Of a stretch of DNA of 64,000 nt, positions 1 to 12,000 are shown in pieces. The translations under genes and the position numbers were made by a program. A model generated the notes under the pieces. It was given only the letters and a program-made list of their open reading frames with translations. It had not been told where the DNA came from and made no database searches. Source of the stretch: Branchiostoma floridae (lineage: Eukaryota; Chordata; Leptocardii; Amphioxiformes; Branchiostomatidae); contig NC_049982.1 of assembly GCF_000003815.2 (NCBI RefSeq), positions 29,339,974-29,403,973 of the forward strand. The letters run 5' to 3'. Every line of letters begins with the position of its first letter. Position 1 is the first letter of the stretch.

Positions 1-890
1 GAAGGCATTATGACATCATCCTTCCAAAATTCAAATATCTAACCTATTCTAACTCAATCAGAATCAACACGTTGTATTCCGTATCACCCGAGGTACCAGC
101 CCGACCGCAGGTAGGATCGCCCAAAGGCCGATCCGACCCGTGAGAGGGCTGGGACCGGGGGTGATGCGGAATACACCGTGTTGTAGTTTATTTATGTCAT
201 ACCCACCTGAGAAAACATGTTTCGGTGCAGAATGCGCCAGAAGTTGAGAAAATTTGGTGCCTGCGAACAATGATTGTTACAACAGCAATGTTTCAACGTC
301 CGAATCAGGTATTCGGATTTTTGACCGCTACGCTACACTGGCGTGTGCAGAGTATGTTCGAAATATTCGATGGAAGCCTGTGTGATACAATTTCGAAGAC
401 AGCTTTTTATCACACGGTCCGGAACACCCGTATCGAATGATATCACGGCCTAAGTATGACATAAATATAGAATACAATACAGTGTATTCCGTATCACCTG
501 AGGTATCAGCCCGACCGCGGGTCGGATCGCCCGAAGGCCGGAGGGGGATCCGACCCGCGGGAGGGCTGGGACTGAGGGTGATGTGGAATACACCGTGTTG
601 TATTTTATTTATGTCATACCCACCTGAGAAACCCCGTTTTGATGCGAAATGCGCCAGAAGTTGAACAAATTTGCTGTCCTCGAACAAAAAGTGTTGCAAC
701 AGTAATGTTCCAACGTCTGAATAAGGTATTCGAACATTCGATGGCGCCGCACTCGGCCCGCTCGAAACAGTTTGATTCATTCGAATGGAGCCTGTGTGAT
801 ACGCCTTTCGAACCGGTCTGATACGGAAGTTATCAGCCGGTCCGGAACACCCGTATCGAATGTTTTCGCGTCACAGGTATGACATAAAGT
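1..890. repeat. Two tandem copies of a palindrome-bearing dispersed repeat
   Basis: Each copy of about 440 bp has a palindromic half (arms reading GTATGACATAAA..ATACAACACGGTGTATTCCG and its complement) and a second half ending GGAACACCCGTATCGAATG. Related pieces occur near 9.54 kb, 21.23 kb and, inverted, 34.58 kb. Confidence 0.65.
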
Positions 891-2577
891 AAGATACGTC
901 ACTGTAAGCCACAATTTTATATCCAGAAGAACATTAATTCCAGACTGCAGGCCAGTAACTTCAAAATGTACCCAATCACTTGCAAGTTCATATATTTATT
1001 AAGAACATAGCAGAGGGTGACGAAATCATCAATTGTTCCCTAGGGAGCAGTCAAAATATACAAAATTATATATAATGTATAATTATACAAATTTGTTTTG
1101 AAATTAGCATTATTTAAGTTCCCTCCACTATCTAGATTAAAGAATCCTGAACTGAAATCTAGCTGCTAATGTATGGCCACAAATGAAATACTATATACTT
1201 TTTTTTCCCAAAGAAATTTTAGATTCCATAATCTCTATTCTTTGTTACAGGAATTGAAACATCATCGCCATTCAAAACTACACGTCTTTATAAAATAAAG
1301 ATCATAACATTTACTGCTAAGTTATGTATACTGCCAAATGTCATTAACAGGTTTAAAATTATATATTATAATAATCTATAATAATCTTGAATTATACATT
1401 TTCAGAAACAAAACTAAACATAAAACATGTTTAAATTAATCTTAGATCTCACAAAATACATTGCACAGATAGTCCTTTTGATAAATGCTAAAAATACTGG
1501 CCACTATGTGTCATGATAATAAAATAATGCTACGATCATTGTCTATCAAAACCTTAGTATAACAGCTTAAACTATGCCTAGCAAAAGAACTAAAGTTCAA
1601 AACAATTTGCTGTATGAAGCATAATGACACCAAGGCAATGCTATACTAAAATTTTGAAGTTTGCATTTTGTTTTCTTGCTACAGATACACTGGCATTGCT
1701 GTAGACACAATTGTTGAAAGCATTCGCTTTATCTTATATCTATAATTATGGTAACATAAAATCATTTTCTCCACAAAAATCGGAATAAAATACTTTGGTT
1801 GAATGATTAAGTACGATTTTAAAAATCTAACATCTTTCTGGCTCACAATCTTTCTATTAGAAGATTGTCATTTTCACTTTACTGCAACAAATAATGCAGT
1901 CCTCTGACTTACATTGTTTGCATGGCTCAGCCATGAATTTTATCTAATAGATACATATAAATCTGCAATAAAAACACCTACAATTAATACTGTGCGACAG
2001 TCGTACTATATTCTCAGGACACTCCTCTGTACTTTTAGAACACAGGAGTCATCATAGCTATGGTGAATCATTACGTACAAGTTTCCCTACATTCACACAT
2101 AACCAAGTACGTTTCCCAATGCATTACGTGTTGAGTTCAAGTAATTAACGTCAATAAACACTATACAAACTTATATGGACTTCGAACATCCCAAGAGATG
2201 CCTGCACTACTAAAAATGTCCTATTCTACAACTTTAATTTCTCTCCTCCAATTCTCAATAATTTTAAAAGCAGCAATACTCATTATCATTTGTATGTCCC
2301 TGTAGCTCAACTGGTAGCAGCCTCACAGTTGAGCTCCTATAGTTCCAATTACTTAGTAACTGGGACAGCCAGGTTCAATCCTGGGTTGGGCATTTTGGTT
2401 AGGGCTGCACCCATCTTTCGGAAGGAACATTGAAATTATGGCTCCATGTTCGAGGATGTGCCTCAAGCATGTGGAAGGACTTGCAACCCCTCCCTGCAAA
2501 AATATACCTTGCTACAGAAACAGCAAGAAAACCTACTGCCCTATGTGTCACTTTAGGCACAATACCAGCAGTACCCA
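890..2577 (-). other. Probable 3' UTR of gene 1
   Basis: AT-rich, mostly unique sequence after the stop codon. AATAAA (minus strand, 1000-995) is a candidate polyadenylation signal, which would give a UTR of about 1.6 kb that includes an antisense SINE. No other gene is seen here. Confidence 0.4.
2296..2570 (+). mobile_element. tRNA-derived SINE in the gene 1 3' UTR
   Basis: The head TGTAGCTCAACTGGTAGCAG and GGTTCAATCCTGG resembles box A and box B of a tRNA promoter. The tail (CTGCTACAGAAACGGCAGG type) recurs near 14.8-15.0 kb. Antisense to gene 1. Confidence 0.55.
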
Positions 2578-3008
2578 TTACTGCCAAATTAAATCTAGGC
2601 AGCCAACTGTGTGATGCTCCATCCCCTTAGCTAAATCTCTCAGAAACCTCTTCGCCAAGTCATCCCTCTGTTTCCTCGTTTGCAGAATGTTCAACAGGAA
2701 ATCGGGCTGAACTTTCCGAGCTTTGAGATCCGTTTGGCTGGCGAACGAGCTGTTTGTGGTCGCGGTCTGGTCTTCCGTGTTCCTCTTGATTCGCCACACC
2801 TCGATGTCGGTAAAACGGTACAGGTGGGAGTCGGTGTTGGCGAAGACGTCCGGGTCGTCGGGGATTTGCGGGGGCGTGCCGCGTGGGTCGCTACCAAGCC
2901 GCTCCGGGAAGTGGTAGCTGGAGTCCGGGTCGGATTCCGAGACGGAGCGAAGTCGACTCTCGTTGTTCGACAGGGTACGCACCCGCTTGTCTTCTGGCTG
3001 GCTCGACT
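2578..3008 (-). CDS. Gene 1 exon 32 (last coding exon)
   Basis: 143 codons with the stop. A basic and acidic linker precedes DPDVFANTDSHLYRFTDIEV, where 'HLYRF' is the last DEP strand. The tail is basic and helical (NILQTRKQRDDLAKRFLRDL). TAA lies a few bases from a SINE in the 3' UTR. Acceptor CTCTCCTTCAG. Confidence 0.7.
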
Positions 3009-6000
3009 CTGAAGGAGAGATAAAAAGATTAGGGTTGCAATAAAGTTTCCCATCTATGCAAATTATGAGTGTAATATATACATGTATACTGCAACAATGT
3101 CAGACTTACATCAGATGAATTTGAAATAGAGCGAACTGTATTACAAATGAACCCTTGAAAATCAGTTCGTAAAAAAACAACAAAAAACAGTTGAAAGCAT
3201 GATGCAAACGATCAAAGACAACTGAATGTGACGTCTTCGTAACATGGGGCATCAATGATGAACAGTCTTAAGGCCACGTTGATTTGATTATATGGATGAC
3301 ATCCGCGCTCGCACCAATTTTCGGCCATTTCCACAGAAAAAAAAAGTTTTTGACCACACAATAAATTGTGCAAGGCAGCTGTACAATGAGCACAAATATT
3401 CCGTGGACTGAAAAAAAAGTATCAGAAAACAGATAACTAATGCCATATATAGAATGCCAAAATGAATCTAAAGTCAAAGAATAAGATGTGAAAGGACGGA
3501 AAGAAAAAAAAATCTATCGTTGGTTGGGGGAGGTACCAGTACAGAAAATTCAGGTCCAGAGGATCATGGTATACCATACTATGTGTGTTTAGTCCTATGT
3601 TCAACCTTCCTGGCCACTTTGATTTCATACTGAAGGCAACTTTTTTTTTTTGGCCAAACTTTTTTTTTATTCGCTCATCCATATCGTCATCCATATAATC
3701 AAATCAACATGGCCTAACTACAAAAGTAAGCTTTATAACAGTTTAAAAAATACACAAAGTTTAACAAACAAATAGTAAATATAGCTGTCATACCTGACAA
3801 GTGTCCTTCATCCACCTCGGACAAGTTTGGCTGCCCAGTACCGGTGGTGTTCGCAGTGGTACCGGTGGTGAGAGATGCTAGTACCGAGGTGGGTCGACTC
3901 ACCACCACCAACTCTGGCAGGGGACCCGCCAGGCTGGAGGTTTCACTCAGGACGTTACTCCCTATGGGAAGGACAGAAGAAATGTTCCAACAAATGTTTG
4001 GGACTGTATCTTTTAGCAGCGGGACCTTAAGTTGCAATGCCTTATAGAATCAGTCAGTATTGAACTCAGGGCTCTAGCCAGCGTTGACGGAAATTTGCTG
4101 CGTCTGACGGAAAAATTTTAAAACCAATTCGTCAACCTTGACGGGCAAAAACCTTGATGGAAGCTACAGACGGCTTGGGGACGCCGTCCATGGCTGTAAA
4201 AGCCACACACTGTTTGTTTTGCTATTGTTATGCTTCTTGACAATGTGTGTCGGCGCTCTTTTGCATACGATAATCTCATTAAAATCCGTTTTTCAAGGTA
4301 TCAATGGCAACATCTACTACTTTGTAGTGTCATAGGAAAAATGAACTTTTGTGGTTTTCACGACAATTGGAATTGGCTAACGGAAAAAAAATTTCAAGCT
4401 GGCTAGAGCCCTGATTGAACTGAAGAAGTATTGAGCTGAAGAAGGTCATGGCTGGGTGCCAAATTGTGAATAAAACAACTTTGCAGCCTTAATTCTGTGT
4501 TCAGATATGTGGTTTATCTCACCTGCTCTGCTGTTGTCCTCCAGTACAGACCTGATGACACCACTGTCCAGGAATGCCTGACACAGCTGGATCGCTTTCT
4601 GTTCCAGGTCTTCACTGTCATCTTCATCATCATCATCATCATCTGCAGAAAAGTACAACATGTAGTCTATTGAGATGACAACAATTGGCGATTACACTTA
4701 GTCTAGTAACATCGTCCATTTCACTTACTCATTCATTCATTCATTCATTCATTCTTCTTCTTTTCTTCTTCTTTTCTACTGCTCAGCCCCCTTGATGGGG
4801 ATTAATAGCAGTGTGCATGTTTTGTTAGTTACATGTGATAGTGCCTTAATTCATTCATTCATTCATTCATTCATTCATTCATTCATTCATTCATTCATTC
4901 ATTCATTCATTCATTCATTCAACCATTTCACATTCCTTATTCATCCATTTATCCTTTCATTCTGTCCTTTAGTCAACCATCCATTCATTTGTTCTCTCGT
5001 GTTCTGGATATGATGTAGTTATGAATTTTGAGTGGTAGAAATTTAGTTCATTTGTTTGTCCATCTTTTGATTCATTCATGGATCATTCTAACGACAATAC
5101 TTCTGGCCCATTACTGACTTGCCACATGTGAACCTTGGTGGGATTGTGTGGCATAACTGCAGAGTGTTTGACCCAGAACCCAGATAGAGAACTATGAGGA
5201 AAAGATACTGACAGTGACTGACGACATCTATCTATGTACCTGGACCCTCCTCATCATAAGTACCATCCATCTCCTCCTCCTCCTCCTCCAGTGTGCTCCT
5301 GGTGTACCAGAAAAAGGAAAAGATACGACATGTCTCATACCTGCATCCTCCTCATCATAAGTACCATCCATCTCCTCCTCCTGCAGTGTGCTCCTGTTGT
5401 ACCAGAAAAAGGAAAAGATACGACATGTCTCATACCTGCATCCTCCTCATCATAAGTACCATCCATCTCCTCCTCCTCCTCCTGCAGTGTGCTCCTGTTG
5501 TACCAGAAAAAGGAAAAGACACAACATGTCTCATACCTGGATCCTCCTCATCATAAGTACCATCCATCTCCTCCTCCTCCTCCTGCAGTGTGATCCTGTT
5601 GTACCAGGAAAAGGAAAAGACACAACATGTCTCATACCTGGATCCTTCTCATCATAAGTACCATCCATCTCCTCCTCCTCCTCCTGCAGTGTGCTCCTGT
5701 TGTACCAGAAAAAGGAAAAGATACGACATGTCTCATACCTGGATCCTCCTCATCACTAAGTACCATCCATCTCCTCCTCCTCCTCCTGCAGTGTGCTCCT
5801 GTTGTACCAGAAAAAGGAAAAGACACAACATGTCTCATACCTGGATCCTTCTCATCATAAGTACCATCCATCTCCTCCTCCTCCTCCTGCAGTGTGCTCC
5901 TGTTGTACCAGAAAAAGGAAAAGATACGACATGTCTCATACCTGGATCCTCCTCATCATAAGTACCATCCATCTCCTCCTCCTGCTGTGTGCTCCTGTTG

Positions 6001-9000
6001 TACCAGAAAAAGGAAAAGGCACAACATGTCTCATACCTGCATCCTCCTCATCATAAGTACCATCCATCTCCTCCTCCTCCTCCTGCAGTGCACTCCTGTT
6101 GTACCAGGAGGCGGGGCGGTGCTCCTGACCCAGCATGTGGGCGTGGCTCACCACCCAGTCCACCATCTGTCTGCCGGAGAAACACTTGCGGACCGAGTGC
6201 ATCTCGTGTCTCATCCAGGACATCACCTCCAGGCTGGGCAGGCGGACGTTCTGCGCGCTCAGTCTACGGGAAGGCACGAAATCCTGAAACACAACGAGTC
6301 ACACTATGTGTCAATTCCCAGTGCTTGTAGATATTAAAACTTTTGAAGAGATAGATTTGAAAGTCTTTTGATCTGCTATAAGTATAAGTGAATATTGCAA
6401 CACAGTGATTTTGGGTCTCCTAGCAGTATTTTCAGCGATTGAAGCATTGCAGAAAGACACCCCCTAGCTCCTGAAAGTAGTGTGGACAGCCATCAGCCAT
6501 CTCTGCAAAAAGATGTGAACTTTATGAGGGCCCCAATGCCCTTTTGCGTAGAGCGTAATTGGCCGTTTTAATTTTACGTAGAGCGTAGACGGATCGCTTA
6601 ATTCAACGTAGAGCGTAATCGGTGCATTTTGCGTAGAGCGTAATTGACTCTTTTCATTCTACGTAATACGTTGTAGCTCCCCGGAATTTACCGTAAAACG
6701 TAATGGATGAATTGTGCATATAGCGTAATCAAACCTGCCCTAACCATTGCCCTAAGTCCCGTCAAAATGCAGGAAATTGCGTTTCAGAGGGTCAAGACGG
6801 GTTGCGTCAAAGGCAATCTGCTGCAAAATTCTGTCAGGAAAAGATCGTCCCCCCAAACAATATTTCCTGCCGCCTCTGGAGGAGATGCCCCTACTGTGCT
6901 TGGTGATAACAAATTCCACTCCGCGATAGTTCTGGGAAAGTACGAATTTTTGAACTCATCAATTCTAGGTTGGTAACTCTGGTACTTGAAGGCATGACTG
7001 TTTCTTGTTCTTTTTTGAGCTGGTATTAGATACTCATCAGTCGGTACGTCCACCAGTTTATTGGTCATTTTGTACATCATGAAAAGTCTGGACATTTTCC
7101 TTCTGTCTTCAAGTGACATCCATTGCAGTTCTGTTTTCATTTCTAGTCTGCAAGAAAAAGTTGCCCCTCAAATGCAGGAAATAGCGTTTCAGAGGGTCAA
7201 GATTTCAAAATTTTCCCGGGGAGCATGCCCCCGGATCCCCCTAAGATAGTCGTGCATTCGGCGCTCAAGATGATAAAAATTCGGTCGGCAATATTGAGCC
7301 CCGCATTAGAAATTTGCTGCCGCCGCCTCTGCCGCCGGTTTAATACCATGAATACTTTTAACTCAACTTTTGTACCATCTTTGACACAAACGCTCAGTCG
7401 CTCGGTGATGAGTTCTGCATAACGTGTGGGGAAGCTTTTGAATTTAGCGTAGGGCGTAGAGAGGCTTCATGAATTCAGCGTAATACGTAGCCGGTCATCA
7501 GAATTTAGCGTAGAGCGTTGTCGGGACCCCCCCATTGGGGCCCTCCTTTATGTCCATGGACAGACATCAGCTATCTCTTATAAAAGACCCATCAAAGGGA
7601 AGAAAAGAGCAAAAATGGAAGGGAATGATAAGTAACATTTTATATTTTGTTTTTCACTAAAACAGGTCCTGGAGATCTTTCTTTGTCTTTTACTATTCTA
7701 TGTTCCAAAATTCCCAAGAATAAAATTTATACCACTCAGTCTGATATATACCTCGAATAGGATAGTATCACTGTCACAGCATACACATGTATAACTGTTG
7801 AATGTATGCAATTTTCTATCAAGAAGAATATCTCTGACATAAAGTACACGATGAACAAAATGTAATTTCAACCGTATGACTATATACATGTACATGACAT
7901 GACCATCCAGGACATCAGTTCCAAAAGACTTTGTTTCCCTTTAACCCAACAATGTATCCGATATCCCGCATTCTCCCTTCCCGCCAAACCACGAAACGTT
8001 TGCAAACTGGGCTTGGTTCCAAGAGACAGGATGTGGCTGTGGCCAACTATTCCCACTGTGAGGAAGTCTCACTTGTTGGGACATAAATCACACATTCTTC
8101 CCACTGGATATAACCTCTGTGCCATGTATCCAATTGGTGATTATTTTGAAATTCTTAAATTGAAATTCTGACACAAGCTATAAGTGACAGGACAGCATGG
8201 AACATCAAATACTGTAAAATTCACTTCAACTTTCTGGGGATTTGATTTCGCCATAGTGGGAAAATGGAGTGTTTGCGTTGGTTTTGAGTTTGTGGTTAAT
8301 CACTGCAAACTTTAAAAATGCATGAAATATAAGTACCGTACTGTAGTCACATACTGTAATGGAAAACTCTGCGGCTCCAAGATCATAAAAACATCGCAAA
8401 AGTTTCTGTATTTACAGTACTAGGTGCAAATCTTCAAATAAAAGTTAGATATAAATGGTGACACTAAGTTGCAACAGGTCATCCCTTCACTGCTGTACAA
8501 ATAGTCCCTGCCAAGTGTGCTGTGAAGCTGTATTATGCTGAAGGGTTAGTTACATGACTTGTACGTCTGATTGGTTGTCCAATTACAACAGACCATAAAA
8601 GTCACGACTTTTAGTTTGATGATCATAATCATAATACAATGATTCACTTTTAAATACCTCCAAGAATTCAAACTTTCTTGAATTTCTCTTTTAAGGAATT
8701 GAAAGTAAACATTCAAAAATCAAAAATAATTTGGGGGGGGGGGTAAACTTGTCTAAATTCTCAGCAATAGGTTGGATCTCACAAGGGAGACTTCTTCTAA
8801 TAGTTTTACTACTGTTTTGTTCTCAGTACTGGGTTCTCTCTAAATCTCTTGGACCATACCAAACTTATCAGAAGGCCCACCACCCACAGGGCCCGCTACC
8901 TCTGTCAACACGTAGACACCACCTACAGCAGAGAGCTATGTACCGATCCTGTAACCCTGGTCTCCCTGGTGACAGGCATTTGGTAGGTGGTTCAAAGTCG

Positions 9001-12000
9001 GGTAAACTGTGATGGCGTGAAGGGCAAGTTTACCAGGCAGTACTGTAAATGCATTTAAGTTCGCGGGGATTTGGTTTCGCGGTAGCAGGAAAAAGGACTT
9101 TTCACGGCAGTTTTAAGTTCGCGGTAGCCCCATGCACTGTAGTCTCTAACAGACATGGAAAACTGTTCGCTGTGGATTAAAGTTTGCGGTAAAGTGGCCA
9201 CCATGAAAAACGCAAAGTTTTACTTTTAAACCACCACAAAAGTTTCTGCATTTACAGCTTGCGAGTTCTGTAAATTCATTCATTTTCACACGGAATTAAT
9301 TTTGAGGACAAAGTGAGAAGCAGGACAGTTATTAACGTTTTGTATAATTTTGAGTCTCAGTTGAAAACATTTGGTTATCATGTCTGCTCAGTATACACAG
9401 ATTTAATTACCAAACTACTCATCAAAAGGACAAAATTCATTGCATCAGCCTGCGCCAACAACTATATTGTTTAAGAAAATCAGTTCAAGGAAAAATTCAA
9501 ACAAAAGAACTCCATTCTATTGCAGTGGGGTGTGTTCTATTTAAACGATGGAAGCCTAACTGTGATACAACTAGCTGAGGGGGCCTGCATGTGAGATACT
9601 GAAAATTATCACCTGGTCTGGAACACCTGTATCGGACGTTACGGTGGCCCAGGTATGACATATATATACGTAAGTCAAAACATAATGGAGACAAGAATGT
9701 GTGTGAAACTTCCCTACCTTTGCATAGCAAACAAGCACACAAAAAAACAAAGCTCGCTGCAGTACCGTAAGAAAACGCCAGGTAAACCGTCTTCGAACTT
9801 GACCTTCCTTTCCACAACCGCTACACACCTACCAAAAATCACAAAGTTCTATCCACAATTTCTCCAGTTATATGCTGTTGACCTACATATAGACCCATGA
9901 CCCCATGGAATATCCGAAAACATACCCTTCTTGGTGAGGGCAAAAACTAAATGTCAAGTTTGAACAAAGGTGGATCCACTGACCCATACATGTCTACATA
10001 CACACATCCACATTGTTACCTAGTGGAGAGGTCCCGGTGTTCCCACCAATACTGCAGACTGACAAGCCCCAGGGCCCTGGCTCTTGCAACGCGCCGTTTG
10101 GAACATGTCGTTTAGCACACACAGGGCAGAGTCGGATCACAGAGTGTTTGGTAAACCGGTATATACGACTATTGGGGTGCCAACATGTACAACACACACA
10201 CACATGTAGCCAACTCACTTTACACAGTGTAAGGACTTAAAAACTTCATGAGAAAACTAGGCCAAAGGGCTCAAGGTTGGTACAAAGCTTCTACCCGTGA
10301 ATCCGGATCCTACCATGCCATACATCCCATTATGGTAAATTGGTAACAAAATGATTAAAAGAGCCTGATGTATTTCATATGGTCCTGACACTCTCACGAC
10401 TTGGTTGCACTCTTGAGTTACCTCCAGGACGGGGGAAGTTTAGTAGTAGAGGTCTTTAAGATAAGAAGCAATTTGAGCCCCCTGGAAGTATTTTCAGATA
10501 CTGCAGCACCACAGGTTGACACCCCCTTCCCAAAAATAGTGTGGTATAGTCCACAAACAGCTGGTCTGCTTGGCAAAACACCCAGGTGGCTGAGCATGAA
10601 CTCACTGTTATAATAGGGCTATGGCCAGGGTTGTAGCCAGCCTGAAATCATTTTCTGTCCCCTCGATTTTGAATGGAAATTCTATCAAAGGCCCGACATT
10701 CCTAGGGGGTCTGGGGGCATACTCCCGAAAAAAATTAAAAAATCTAGACCTCTGAAATGGTGATTCCTGCATTTTGAGGTGAAAATTTTGCTGGTAGACT
10801 AAGCAGTCCAACGACTTTTTTAGTAAAAAATTCCATTCTTTTTTAATATTACCAACTTTTGTCTGTCCCCGAGGACGGAAGGGGCAAAAATTTCTTCCGT
10901 CCTCAGCTGCAAAATTCCATCAAAGGACAGAAGGACGTGTGCTGGCTACAACCCTGGCCATGGCTATCAAATTAACGACATCACAAAAACTTACGAAGCA
11001 TGAGATCTTTGATTTCTTGTCTATATATATATATATATACAGTACTGTTTCTTTAAAATGCCTCGCGACTCCTTCGAAGCTGCCATTTGAGAGTTCATGA
11101 CAGAACAGTCTCCAGAGCCAAACCCTTTGTTGCCAGCATTCACACACCACTAAACAGTACATCAACTGTACTAATCCCCCACTATAGTATACACTGACTA
11201 CGATTGAATGTAAATACACAAGTGTCCGCTGTGAAAATTCCCTTTTCTCAGATCGAGTTCCAAGATCATGACGGAGTCAAGTCTCATGGACCTACGAGCG
11301 AAACTTAAGGAAATGTCAAGAAAGAGAAAGGGTACTGGAAGATCACTTAAGTGACACTTTTAAAGGTCTTGAAAGGTCTTCTAAACATGATGGAAATACC
11401 AATGGCCAATTTACGTCATACTTTGATAACTTTCCAACAAAGCCTTAAAGGATAAGGGAGAAATTCTTTGTACACAACCAGTGGGTACTTACATAGCTTA
11501 CGTTTCGATGTCTCTCAGACACCTTCGTCAGAGCTTCTAACTACCTACATCGGCTTCATATAGCGGTGAGAAGCAGAACTCCAGTTAGAAGCTCTGACGA
11601 AGGTGTCTGAGAGACATCGAAACGTAAGCTATGTAAGTACCCACTGGTTGTGTACAAAGAATTTCTCCCTTATCCTATATTCTACCAACCTGATGAAACT
11701 ATTTTCGGAAAAAAGCCTTAAAGTTTATTTCTTAGAGATGTGAGTTAGAATGAAACAACTTTTCCCACCACTCTCCGAGCCACGTGTGCTATCTACATAA
11801 TGTGACGTCACAGAAGCGATGGACTAGTACTGTCCATTCCTTGACAAAGACTGGGGTTGATCAGTCAAAAATTTGGGCAATTTCTTGTGTTGGAATTTAC
11901 AGCTCAGCTTTTTCCCGTACAATAGAACAGCTTTTACGTGTACCTGCCCCTAATATTTACATCAACAAAAGATAAATAAATCATTTAGAAAGCATAAACA

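Noticed and set aside
2680-3012. Plus-strand ORF of 110 codons
   Set aside because: Shadow of gene 1 exon 32 on the other strand.
5236-6110. CRISPR-like regular repeats
   Set aside because: Units are contiguous with no unique spacers, in an animal intron.
5234-6337. Overlapping plus-strand ORFs rich in HHKYHPSPPPPP
   Set aside because: Shadows of the exon-boundary minisatellite; real coding in this area is the minus-strand exon 29.
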